Positions 1 through 5,880 of a DNA stretch of 7,433 nucleotides are shown here, piece after piece. Positions within the stretch are counted from its first letter, which is position 1; the number at the start of each line of letters is the position of its first letter. The DNA comes from Desulfuromonadaceae bacterium UBA6124 (GTDB lineage Bacteria; Desulfobacterota; Desulfuromonadia; Desulfuromonadales; Trichloromonadaceae), in contig DIVU01000223.1 of NCBI GenBank assembly GCA_002423365.1, positions 545-7,977 of the forward strand. Direction: 5' to 3'. Both the position numbers and the translations under genes were made by a program. Below the pieces are notes generated by a model. It did not search any database and was not told the DNA's origin. It worked only from the letters and a program-made list of their open reading frames with translations.

Positions 1-524
1 CCCCCGCCGGTCAAAAACCGGCCCAGCCGGGTAAAGAGGGCGCCGGTCAGGGCGGTGACGACGGGACCGGAAAAATCCCCGCCCGTCAGGCGCCGCGCCA
101 GGGGCAAGAGCGCCGAGGCCAGGGTCAGCAGAAAGGGGAGAAGGACGAGCAGCAGGAGCGCCACGAAGAGATTGATCGGCCGGGCGCCGGCATAGCTCAG
201 CACCCCCCAGGCCAGCCCCGCGCCGGAAACCAGGGCGCCGCCGAAGAGAAGCAGCGGGAGCAGCCGGGCCAGCGCCGCGACGGCGGCGCCGGGCAGCCCC
301 CCCTCCCCGCGCGCCTGGGCCGCTTCCCGCCGCAGTTCCAACCAGCGCCACAGCAGCACGCGCCGGGGCAGCGGCGGCGATTGCTCCAGACGGCCGCGAT
401 AGAGTTCCCGGTCGCGAACGGCCAGATCCTCCTCATCGGCCTCCGCATCCCGGCTGAGAAAATATTCTAGATCGGCCAGCGCGGCGAGATCCCAATCTTC
501 TTGTTTTTGTGGTGTTTTCGCCAT
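1..524 (-). CDS. DUF2868-like membrane protein, N-terminal part (cut by window edge)
   Basis: This minus-strand reading frame is open for 174 codons from an ATG at 524-522 and runs off the left edge, so the C-terminus is missing. The N-terminal ~85 residues are charged and soluble: an acidic stretch at residues 26-33, then an Arg/Trp-rich segment at 54-66 (RRVLLWRWLELRR). Two hydrophobic segments follow, near residues 88-109 and 117-140, with the motif RPINLF at 115-120 between them. This layout (soluble N-terminus, two helices, an RP-[IV]-N motif) resembles the DUF2868 family of uncharacterised inner-membrane proteins, which often sit beside a DUF3482 GTPase-like gene. The family assignment is from memory of the pattern, not a search. 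No biochemical function is known to me. The ribosome site is weak (TGGGG a few bases before the ATG). It is divergent from the radical SAM operon. Confidence 0.65.
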   Translation of the reverse strand, partial: MAKTPQKQEDWDLAALADLEYFLSRDAEADEEDLAVRDRELYRGRLEQSPPLPRRVLLWRWLELRREAAQARGEGGLPGAAVAALARLLPLLLFGGALVSGAGLAWGVLSYAGARPINLFVALLLLVLLPFLLTLASALLPLARRLTGGDFSGPVVTALTGALFTRLGRFLTGG

Positions 525-550
525 TGTACCCCAAAAAGACAAGGTGAATG

Positions 551-577
551 ATTTTAGAAGAATCGCAAGCGTTTCAA
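551..577 (-). promoter_or_regulatory. Putative sigma-70 type promoter for the DUF2868-like gene
   Basis: Read on the minus strand there is TTGAAA (577-572) and TAAAAT (556-551), separated by 15 bp, which is shorter than the ideal 17. The -10 box ends 26 bases before the ATG at 524, so transcription would start with a leader of about 20 nt. The match is good in sequence but poor in spacing. Confidence 0.35.
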
Positions 578-605
578 TCTACCTCAGCCCCTACCCTGAA
601 TCCAA

Positions 606-690
606 CCCCTTTTGTCTCTAAAACAAATCAAGAATAAATCAAATAAATTCACTTACTTAAATAAAAAAACCGCGCACCTATTGAAAAAAA
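606..690 (+). promoter_or_regulatory. AT-rich block, likely promoter region of the radical SAM operon
   Basis: In an otherwise GC-rich window this stretch is almost all A and T, with several A-tracts. It is the only clear AT-rich island upstream of the plus-strand operon. Candidate boxes are TTGTCT at 612-617 with an AT-rich -10 region around 634-640, or TTAAAT at 657-662, but none is a strong consensus pair. It lies 135-220 bp before the first start codon, so a start here would leave a long untranslated leader. The AT-rich DNA could also bind a nucleoid protein. Confidence 0.35.
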
Positions 691-692
691 AT

Positions 693-770
693 CGGCAGAT
701 AGGCGAAACTAGAGCTGCCGTCCCAATCTCGGCAGAAAAATCCCGGTGTTTTTTCGGTCAAAAGGGATTT
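693..770 (+). promoter_or_regulatory. Structured 5' leader with mutually exclusive hairpins
   Basis: CGGCAG occurs at 693-698 and again at 730-735. The complement CTGCCG at 715-720 lies between them, so it can pair with either copy (loops of 16 and 9 nt) but not both. A further stem follows: AAATCCC at 738-744 pairs with GGGATTT at 764-770 around a 19-nt loop. No uridine run follows any stem, so these are not simple terminators. The arrangement would suit an RNA switch or attenuator, but I recognise no known riboswitch consensus. It may also be chance. Confidence 0.3.
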
Positions 771-825
771 CCGATACGCGGAACTCCCGTCACTCAACCC
801 CAGTGGATTCTCAGGAGATGGAATC

Positions 826-1107
826 ATGCGAAAGACGTTGCGTTGTTTAACCTGGAACCTGCTCACCACGCTGCTTTTCACAACCATGGCGTTTGCCGAT
901 TGCGCCTCCGATTGCAGCAGCGGCTGTTCGAGCTACGACGGCCAGGCCTACGAAGATTGCATGGTCGGCTGTCTTCAGGACTGCCAGAAGTACGATCCGC
1001 CGGCCGTGCCGGACGTCCCTGAACCGACGCCGGTCGAGCCCGAGGAAGACACGGAAGACAGCGATGATTCGGAAGACGGGGAAGAGGCTGAAGGAAACGA
1101 AGAGTAA
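826..1107 (+). CDS. Small secreted Cys-rich acidic protein, candidate radical SAM substrate
   Basis: A 93-residue protein that I do not recognise as a named family. Residues 1-24 form a Sec signal peptide (basic start, hydrophobic core, AFA cleavage site before Asp25). The mature part begins with six cysteines at 26, 30, 34, 45, 49 and 53, giving two CX3CX3C blocks separated by ten residues. This spacing suits a helical hairpin held by disulfides, or Cys-based crosslinks. A Pro-rich linker (57-72) and a very acidic Asp/Glu/Ser tail (73-93) follow. AGGAGA at 813-818 lies 7 nt before the ATG, so the start is well supported. It is the first gene of the operon that encodes two radical SAM/SPASM enzymes, so it is a candidate substrate; that is inference from position and cysteine content. 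Against a classic RiPP precursor, it has a Sec signal rather than a leader peptide, so any cytoplasmic modification would have to come before export. It could equally be an unmodified envelope protein. Confidence 0.8.
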   Translation: MRKTLRCLTWNLLTTLLFTTMAFADCASDCSSGCSSYDGQAYEDCMVGCLQDCQKYDPPAVPDVPEPTPVEPEEDTEDSDDSEDGEEAEGNEE

Positions 1108-1157
1108 CTCGGAGTGGACGCCGCGGTCGTCCGCCGCCCCCCGGAAGGATGTCTTTC

Positions 1158-1766
1158 ATGCGACACAAAGCGAACACCCGAGGCGCGCAAGCGCCAACAC
1201 CGCTGGACCGGGCCGATCTGTTGCTGCGCGAGCATCGGTTCGGCGAAGCGATCAGCGGCTACGAAGCGCGTCTGGCGGCCGAACCGAGGGATCTCGCGGC
1301 GCTGCTGAAACTTGGCATCTGCCACCTGCTCAACCGCTCGGAAGAAGAATTTCTCCGTATCTTCCAGGTTGCCGGGGGGCGGGTTTCCGCAACCGCCGAA
1401 TTGCCCGGCGACCTCCAGACCCTCTGGAACAAATACCAGGGGCTGGCCGGACGCGTTACCGCCGGGGCGCTGGTTCTCGGCACGTTGGCAGCGACCGGCT
1501 GCACCGCCGCCGAACCCCCGGAATCCACCCACAAACCGACAACCGAGGCGACGGCGGTGCCGACAACAACGGTGGCACCGCCGCCCAGACAGAATCCGCA
1601 AGAACCTTCCTATACCGGGCACAAATACAGCGGTGGGGTCTATCTTCCCCTAGAAGAAGACCCCGGGTTGGTGCTCTTTTCCGACGATGGCCGACCGATT
1701 GTACCGGAGAAGACGCCTGGGAACGGACCCGACGGACCACCCGCCGAGACGGATGTGGCCAAGTAA
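1158..1766 (+). CDS. TPR-like protein with one membrane segment and Pro/Thr-rich tail
   Basis: A 202-residue protein without a family I can name. Residues ~16-60 look like a TPR-type helical pair (the LLREHRFGEAISGYEARL pattern, then AALLKLGICHLL). Residues ~96-118 form one hydrophobic segment preceded by Arg99, and residues 119-150 are rich in Pro and Thr. The end contains a Tyr/Gly patch (YTGHKYSGGVY, 152-162) and a Gly/Pro-rich terminus. The likely topology is TPR in the cytoplasm and tail in the periplasm. The start is chosen at 1158: GGAAGG at 1143-1148 directly abuts an earlier in-frame ATG at 1149, which is too close, and is 9 nt from the ATG at 1158. It lies 50 bp after the Cys-rich gene, and its TAA overlaps the next ATG (TAATG), so translation is probably coupled. 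A scaffold joining enzyme and substrate at the membrane is a guess from TPR plus anchor. The tail could also be modified. Confidence 0.75.
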   Translation: MRHKANTRGAQAPTPLDRADLLLREHRFGEAISGYEARLAAEPRDLAALLKLGICHLLNRSEEEFLRIFQVAGGRVSATAELPGDLQTLWNKYQGLAGRVTAGALVLGTLAATGCTAAEPPESTHKPTTEATAVPTTTVAPPPRQNPQEPSYTGHKYSGGVYLPLEEDPGLVLFSDDGRPIVPEKTPGNGPDGPPAETDVAK

Positions 1767-2932
1767 TGTCTGCGCCGATTGGGCCACGGGCACTCCCCTG
1801 TCATGCGCCAAGCGATGCTCTGCGCATCGAGCGCTCGACCGACGGCACCCTCCGCTACTTTCGTGCCGACTCCTCCGCCCCTGAGGAATTCAGCTACCGC
1901 AAGCCCTTTCTCCTGGAACTGGAGATCACCAGGCGCTGCAATCTGAGTTGTGTTCACTGTTACGCTCAGGCGACGGAAAAAGGCCTGGCCGAAGAACTGA
2001 CGCTGGACGAAATCCGGCGAGTGCTGCGCGAAGGGGCCGAACTCGGTATCGGCGAGCTTTCCCTGACCGGCGGCGAAGTCTTTCTGCGCCCCGATTTTCT
2101 TGCGATCATCGACATCGCCGCGGACTTGGGCTATGCGGTGCGCTTCGTAACCAACGCCACGCTGCTGACCGACGAACTTCTCGAACACCTCTGCCGGCGC
2201 CCCATCAAACTGATCACCGTCAGCCTCGACAGCCTCGGAACCGCACCGCACGAAAGCATCCGGGGAGTCGGAAGTCACGCCCCGGCCCTGCGCAATCTTC
2301 TCCGCCTCAAGGCCGCCGGGTTCGCGCTCAGCGTCATCACCGCCTTTTCCCGACTGAACCTGGCGGAGTTCGACCGGCTTCTCGATTTCTGCCTGAACCA
2401 TCGCCTCAACTGGCAGGTGCAACTCACGACAGCCAAGGGACGCTGCGAAAAATCCCTCACCCTGTCACCCGAAGAATATTACGCCCTTGGAGAAAAAGTG
2501 GCCGAGGCCTATGTCGCCCGGCTGCCGATCCGCGTCATCCCCATGGACGATTTGGCAACCTTCTCCCACTTCCATCCCCTGTCACGACTATCGGAGACCT
2601 GGCAAGGCGGTTGTACCGGCGGGCTGCTGACCCTGTTCGTCCGTGCCGACGGCCAGGTGACGCCCTGCTCCGCCCTCTGTTTCGCCGAAACGGTGGTAGG
2701 CAATATTCGTCGGGATTCGTTACGCGCCATCTGCGAGGAGGAGCGCTGCCGGAAGCTGCTCTCCTGGCTGAACCCGGAGCGCCTGACGGGGGTGTGCGCC
2801 CAATGCCCCTTTCGCCGGGAATGCAGCGGCGGCTGTCCGGAGATGCTGCTCGCCATGTGCCGCTCACGCACCGAAAACGAGTACTGCTATCACCGCATCG
2901 AGCAATCGCGGATTCTGGAGGGGATCGTCTGA
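1766..2932 (+). CDS. Radical SAM/SPASM enzyme, first of a tandem pair
   Basis: A 388-residue iron-sulfur enzyme. The radical SAM cluster motif CX3CX2C is at Cys58, Cys62 and Cys65 (CNLSCVHC), and the SAM-binding GGE motif at 102-104. The C-terminal SPASM domain is complete: Cys283-x12-Gly296-x4-Cys301, then Cys344-x2-Cys347-x5-Cys353-x3-Cys357 and Cys374, enough for auxiliary 4Fe-4S clusters. Enzymes of this class generate the 5'-deoxyadenosyl radical and typically modify peptides or proteins (thioether, C-C or other crosslinks, or sulfatase-type oxidation). The ~45 residues before the core are too short for a PqqD-like recognition domain. The frame is open far upstream, but the start is placed at 1766 because it overlaps the preceding stop codon (TAATG) and gives a normal family length. 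No strong Shine-Dalgarno is present, so translation is probably coupled. The specific substrate is unknown. Confidence 0.92.
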   Translation: MSAPIGPRALPCHAPSDALRIERSTDGTLRYFRADSSAPEEFSYRKPFLLELEITRRCNLSCVHCYAQATEKGLAEELTLDEIRRVLREGAELGIGELSLTGGEVFLRPDFLAIIDIAADLGYAVRFVTNATLLTDELLEHLCRRPIKLITVSLDSLGTAPHESIRGVGSHAPALRNLLRLKAAGFALSVITAFSRLNLAEFDRLLDFCLNHRLNWQVQLTTAKGRCEKSLTLSPEEYYALGEKVAEAYVARLPIRVIPMDDLATFSHFHPLSRLSETWQGGCTGGLLTLFVRADGQVTPCSALCFAETVVGNIRRDSLRAICEEERCRKLLSWLNPERLTGVCAQCPFRRECSGGCPEMLLAMCRSRTENEYCYHRIEQSRILEGIV

Positions 2933-3984
2933 TGTCCTATGCGAAGCCGTTGCGCCACGCGGTACTGGAAATCACCAACCGCTGTAATCTGCGCTGCGCC
3001 CACTGCGCTTCCGACTCCGGGGAGGCGCGGGCCAACGAGCTCTCCCTCGGCGAATGGCGCCGACTTCTCTTTGATATCCGCGAACTGGGGGGCGAGGAAA
3101 TCACCCTGTTGGGAGGGGAGCCGCTGTTGCACCCCGAGTGGTTCAAGATCGCCGCGACCGTGGGAGAACTCGGCATGCGCCTGGTTCTGATCTCCAATGG
3201 CCTGCTGATGGACCGGGAGGAAACCCTGGCGAGACTGAAAGAGCTGCGTCCACACCTGATCGGAATCAGCCTCGACGGCGCGACGGCGGAAAGTTACCGA
3301 CAGATGCGCGGGGTGGACGGCTTCGACCGGATAATCGGTCTGCTGCGGCGGCTGCTTGATGACGGGCATCCCCGGGTCAATGCCATCACCACCTTCACGC
3401 GAAGCAACCTGGGGGAGTTCGACCGTTTCGACGACCTGCTCGCCAACAGCGGTATCACCTGGCAGATCCAGCTGGCCCATTACGGCGGCGAGAGGTTTCT
3501 GGCGGAGGAGTTCGCGACCCGGGAGGACTTCAACTGGCTGACCGTAAAAATCCGGCAGGCAATCCTCACGCGCCCGGATCTGCGATTACGGACCATGGAT
3601 GATTTCGGTTATTTCCCGCTGGATCCGGCCCTACGCTTTCTGCACCAGACCTGGACCGGCTGTATCGCCGGCACGAGCCTGGTCGGTGTACGCAGCAACG
3701 GCGACCTGCTCGGCTGCCTGTCGCTGGGGGACCGCTTTATCGAAGGCAATCTCCGGAAAAACCCGTTGCGAAAGTTCTGGACCCGATCGAGCTCCTTCCG
3801 TCGTTTCCGGGAAAAGCATCGCTCCCTGAGCGGAGCCTGCGCCGGCTGTGCTTTCGCCGACGAATGCCGGGCCGGCTGTTCCAGCATCGCCTATAGCGCC
3901 ACCGGGGATCTGGGCAACAACCCCTACTGCATCCGCGCGCTCGAAAGCGCGGCCATAATCGCCGACGTCACGGATGGGATTTAG
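2932..3984 (+). CDS. Radical SAM/SPASM enzyme, second of a tandem pair
   Basis: A 350-residue paralogue of the gene before it. CX3CX2C is at Cys18, Cys22 and Cys25 (CNLRCAHC), close to the N-terminus, with GGEP at 61-64. SPASM ligands are all present: Cys244-x12-Gly257-x4-Cys262, Cys303-x2-Cys306-x5-Cys312-x3-Cys316 and Cys333. Signature segments are shared with the first enzyme: NL[AG]EFDR, WQ[VI]QL (177-181 here), MDD (222-224), and a T-W-x-G-C region before the first SPASM cysteine. This points to an ancient duplication and a shared substrate type. The ATG overlaps the previous stop (TGATG) and is preceded by GGAGGGGA at 2917-2924, 7 nt away, so the start is firm. There is no room for an N-terminal recognition domain. 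It presumably acts in the cytoplasm with the first enzyme, either as a partner or on a second site. The substrate is not identifiable from sequence. Confidence 0.92.
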   Translation: MSYAKPLRHAVLEITNRCNLRCAHCASDSGEARANELSLGEWRRLLFDIRELGGEEITLLGGEPLLHPEWFKIAATVGELGMRLVLISNGLLMDREETLARLKELRPHLIGISLDGATAESYRQMRGVDGFDRIIGLLRRLLDDGHPRVNAITTFTRSNLGEFDRFDDLLANSGITWQIQLAHYGGERFLAEEFATREDFNWLTVKIRQAILTRPDLRLRTMDDFGYFPLDPALRFLHQTWTGCIAGTSLVGVRSNGDLLGCLSLGDRFIEGNLRKNPLRKFWTRSSSFRRFREKHRSLSGACAGCAFADECRAGCSSIAYSATGDLGNNPYCIRALESAAIIADVTDGI

Positions 3985-4014
3985 GTATAAGAGGCGAGAA
4001 AAGGAGGGCGCAAT

Positions 4015-4320
4015 ATGAAGAGCAAAGGAGAGATTCGTCCTGGAGGGATCACGATGAAACCAACCTCGGCCAGAAGCCTGTTGTGGCTGTCCTTTTTTCT
4101 GATCCTGCTCAGCGGCCTGGGCATGGCCCCCCCGGCCGCCCTGTCGACGGCACTGCTGGGGGCGTTTTTTGCCGTCTTTCCAAGCCTGTTCGCCCCGGGA
4201 AAGTTGCGTATTTTCGGTGTATTGCTGTTGCTTCTGGGGCTGACCCTCAGCGGGCTCCATTACCCCGACTTCAAGAACCACATGGCGCGCTACCGCCAGC
4301 ATGCGGAAAGTCGACCCTAA
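4015..4320 (+). CDS. Small three-helix membrane protein of the radical SAM operon
   Basis: A 101-residue hydrophobic protein that I do not recognise. Three hydrophobic segments lie near residues 22-38, 42-60 and 64-81, followed by a basic, His-containing C-terminal stretch (82-101). The ATG at 4015 follows AAGGAGGG (4001-4008) by 6 nt, an excellent ribosome site. A second in-frame ATG at 4054 has its own GGAGGGA (4042-4048), 5 nt away, and would give an 88-residue form lacking the polar N-terminus. It starts 30 bp after the second radical SAM gene, so it is very likely co-transcribed. It could be an export, immunity or anchoring component, or simply an unrelated small membrane protein; the sequence does not decide. 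It has no cysteines, so it is a poor candidate for a thioether substrate. Confidence 0.7.
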   Translation: MKSKGEIRPGGITMKPTSARSLLWLSFFLILLSGLGMAPPAALSTALLGAFFAVFPSLFAPGKLRIFGVLLLLLGLTLSGLHYPDFKNHMARYRQHAESRP

Positions 4321-4366
4321 CCGACACGATTCATTCTTCACCGGTCACCAAGGAAAGGAGTTACGA

Positions 4367-4702
4367 ATGAAACTCAGGAAAACCTTCCGCCCCCTTCTGC
4401 TGGGATGCCTGTTGCTGACCATCGTCAACGGGCCGACGACGCAGGCCGGCGCCGAAGAAACACCGAAAGGCGAACTCACCGCGAAAGATTACGCCGAAGG
4501 CGCCAAGGATGCCGCCATCGTTATCGGCGCCGGGGTCGCCGGCGGGGGAATCGCCGGCGCCGCCATCGCCGCCGGGGTGGTGCTCAACGACCGGCTCGAT
4601 CAGGCCAACGCCGCCGCCGACAAACGCAACGAGCAACTGGATCAGCAACTCAAGGACCAGAAAGCCGAACTTTGCCGGGAATCGGGCCGCTATTGCGATT
4701 GA
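4367..4702 (+). CDS. Secreted glycine-zipper/coiled-coil small protein with C-terminal cysteine pair
   Basis: A 111-residue protein of no family I can name. Residues 1-29 look like a Sec signal peptide (basic start, LLLGCLLLTIV core, AGA cleavage site). Residues 49-73 are Ala/Gly/Ile/Val-rich and contain GxxxGxxxG (Gly56, 60, 64), a glycine-zipper pattern typical of self-associating membrane helices. Residues ~75-102 are Leu/Gln/Lys/Asp-rich and likely a coiled coil. The protein ends in two cysteines at 103 and 110 (CX6C). AAAGGAG at 4354-4360, 6 nt before the ATG, fixes the start; the upstream in-frame extension overlaps the preceding gene and would block the signal peptide. It is the last gene of the operon, 46 bp after the membrane protein. 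It may be an envelope protein, a second substrate of the radical SAM enzymes, or a membrane-active peptide; all three are inference. Confidence 0.72.
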   Translation: MKLRKTFRPLLLGCLLLTIVNGPTTQAGAEETPKGELTAKDYAEGAKDAAIVIGAGVAGGGIAGAAIAAGVVLNDRLDQANAAADKRNEQLDQQLKDQKAELCRESGRYCD

Positions 4703-4712
4703 CGACCCGGGC

Positions 4713-4743
4713 AGCCCTTTCAACCTTTCCGCGCGAAAGGGCT
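4713..4743. terminator. Possible bidirectional terminator between convergent genes
   Basis: AGCCCTTTC (4713-4721) pairs perfectly with GAAAGGGCT (4735-4743) around a 13-nt loop, giving a 9-bp stem exactly between the convergent operon end and the ankyrin gene. A shorter alternative stem (CCTTTC 4724-4729 with GAAAGG 4735-4740) competes with it. The following bases on the plus strand (ATTTCTC) make only a weak uridine tract, and the minus side has none. The stop codon of the minus-strand gene lies partly inside the stem. Confidence 0.4.
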
Positions 4744-5773
4744 ATTTCTCGCAGACCCGTTTGCAGGCTTCCAGATCCTCGAAGGGGGTCACACCACCAC
4801 AGCCGCCATAAGCAAATTCGCGGCATTCCTTGGCCGCGGCATCGTAATAGCTCGCCCAGAATAATGCCTTGCAGGCTCCGTCCTGGGGTTCCAGGCGACA
4901 TCTTGCCTGAATGTCGATGTCCAGATGGTCGGTCTTTTTCAGCAGGTCACTCAAGAAAACCGCCGCATCCCGATGCCCGCGGTAAAGACAGAAATCGATA
5001 TCTTCCGCCGTGGGCTTCACCCCTTGGGCCGTCAGATTTTTGATGATATTGACGTTGCCCGCTTCGCAGGCCCCCCGCAGAATGTCTTTCTGCCGGGGAA
5101 CCAGCCCTTTTTCCAGAAGCGGAAAATAGAGATCTTCCCGCCCGGTCCTGGCCGCATGAACAAGGGATTGCTCGTCAAAGGGCGTTCCGTTTTCCATGAG
5201 AACCGTTGCGAGATCTCCACGCCCACGACTGATGGCCTCGTTAAGGAAATCCGCATCGGTAAAATTTTTAAAATCAAAGCCTTTTTCGGCAAAAAGCCGG
5301 GCCAGCCCCACGGCCTCGGATTGTCCATCCCAATAGATCAAGTTATGCAGGGTCGAACGGCCTTCAACGTCTTTCAGGTTGAGCTCAGCGCCTTTTTCAA
5401 CGAGCCCCCGGACAACCTCGGGCAGCATGTAACTCACGGCGTCATGAAGCGGCGTACGTCCGCTCTTGTCTTTGGCGTTGATGTCCGCGCCGTGCGCCAG
5501 CAGCAGTTTGGCGGCCTCGCCATTCCTATAACTGATCAGGTAATGAAGGGGCGTACTTTTGCTTTCCTCGTCCCAGTAATTGACGTCCGCGCCATGCTCA
5601 AGAAGGTCGGCATAGACTTCCGGATCCTTCTCCCCATTCTTTGCATAGGCCAGAAGCGTCTCCGACGGAGAAACCTCTTCGACCCGATCCCAATTTTGTC
5701 CGGCCCAGGCCGCCCCTAACGGCAACCAAAGAAAAACCAACAGCCCCGCGATCCTCATCACTGTCTTATGCAT
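4742..5773 (-). CDS. Secreted ankyrin-repeat protein with C-terminal Kunitz (BPTI-type) domain
   Basis: A 343-residue protein. Residues 1-24 are a Sec signal peptide ending in AWA. Ankyrin repeats follow: clear ones at about 50-135 with LLEHGADVN, STPLH, LLLAHGADINAKD, GRTPLH and LVEKGAELNLKD, then more diverged repeats to about residue 285. The last ~52 residues match a Kunitz domain: cysteines at 292, 301, 317, 325, 337 and 341, spaced 8-15-7-11-3, against 8-15-7-12-3 in bovine trypsin inhibitor. FAYGGC (320-325) matches the family signature, and Lys302-Ala303 sits at the P1-P1' positions, as in BPTI. One residue is missing in the loop before Phe331. The start is at 5773 because AAGGAGGGG precedes it by 3-4 nt and the signal peptide begins there; the frame stays open 36 codons further upstream. 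A role in binding or inhibiting a trypsin-like protease in the periplasm or outside the cell is inferred from the fold. It is convergent with the radical SAM operon, so probably a separate unit. Confidence 0.88.
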   Translation of the reverse strand: MHKTVMRIAGLLVFLWLPLGAAWAGQNWDRVEEVSPSETLLAYAKNGEKDPEVYADLLEHGADVNYWDEESKSTPLHYLISYRNGEAAKLLLAHGADINAKDKSGRTPLHDAVSYMLPEVVRGLVEKGAELNLKDVEGRSTLHNLIYWDGQSEAVGLARLFAEKGFDFKNFTDADFLNEAISRGRGDLATVLMENGTPFDEQSLVHAARTGREDLYFPLLEKGLVPRQKDILRGACEAGNVNIIKNLTAQGVKPTAEDIDFCLYRGHRDAAVFLSDLLKKTDHLDIDIQARCRLEPQDGACKALFWASYYDAAAKECREFAYGGCGGVTPFEDLEACKRVCEK

Positions 5774-5880
5774 GACCCCTCCTTGCTGAAAGATCCCCCT
5801 AACCCACCTGCTTGCCCACGAACATCGTCCCTCTGCCGTACACTCCGGTCCGCGCTTCAATAAAGAAAGAAACCATTCCA

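Noticed and set aside
681..780. Possible cyclic-di-GMP (GEMM) riboswitch, suggested by ATAGGCGAAAC
   Set aside because: The GCAAAGCC segment, the GAAA tetraloop stem and the second helix of the GEMM consensus are not present.
612..1022. 136-codon plus-strand frame starting in the AT-rich region
   Set aside because: It begins with a non-ATG codon, lacks a ribosome site, and runs out of frame across the well-supported Cys-rich gene.
1482..1505. Lipoprotein-like signal (LAATGC) in the TPR-like protein
   Set aside because: It lies at about residue 110, far from the N-terminus, and the -3 residue is Ala; an internal transmembrane segment explains it better.
893..1765. Long upstream extension of the first radical SAM frame (open back to 893)
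   Set aside because: It overlaps two better-supported genes in another frame, is Arg/Pro-rich in the manner of a GC-rich shadow frame, and the start at 1766 gives a normal family length with stop-start overlap.
1948..2931. Long upstream extension of the second radical SAM frame
   Set aside because: It is a shadow of the first radical SAM gene; the ATG at 2932 has a strong ribosome site and places CX3CX2C near the N-terminus as usual.
4925..5719. 264-codon plus-strand open frame opposite the ankyrin-Kunitz gene
   Set aside because: It is antisense to a gene with a clear signal peptide, ankyrin and Kunitz motifs, and its translation shows no recognisable domain or ribosome site.
5774..5880. 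Promoter search in the 107 bp before the ankyrin-Kunitz gene
   Set aside because: A TTGAAG is present on the minus strand, but no -10 box sits at acceptable spacing; only the ribosome site is convincing.
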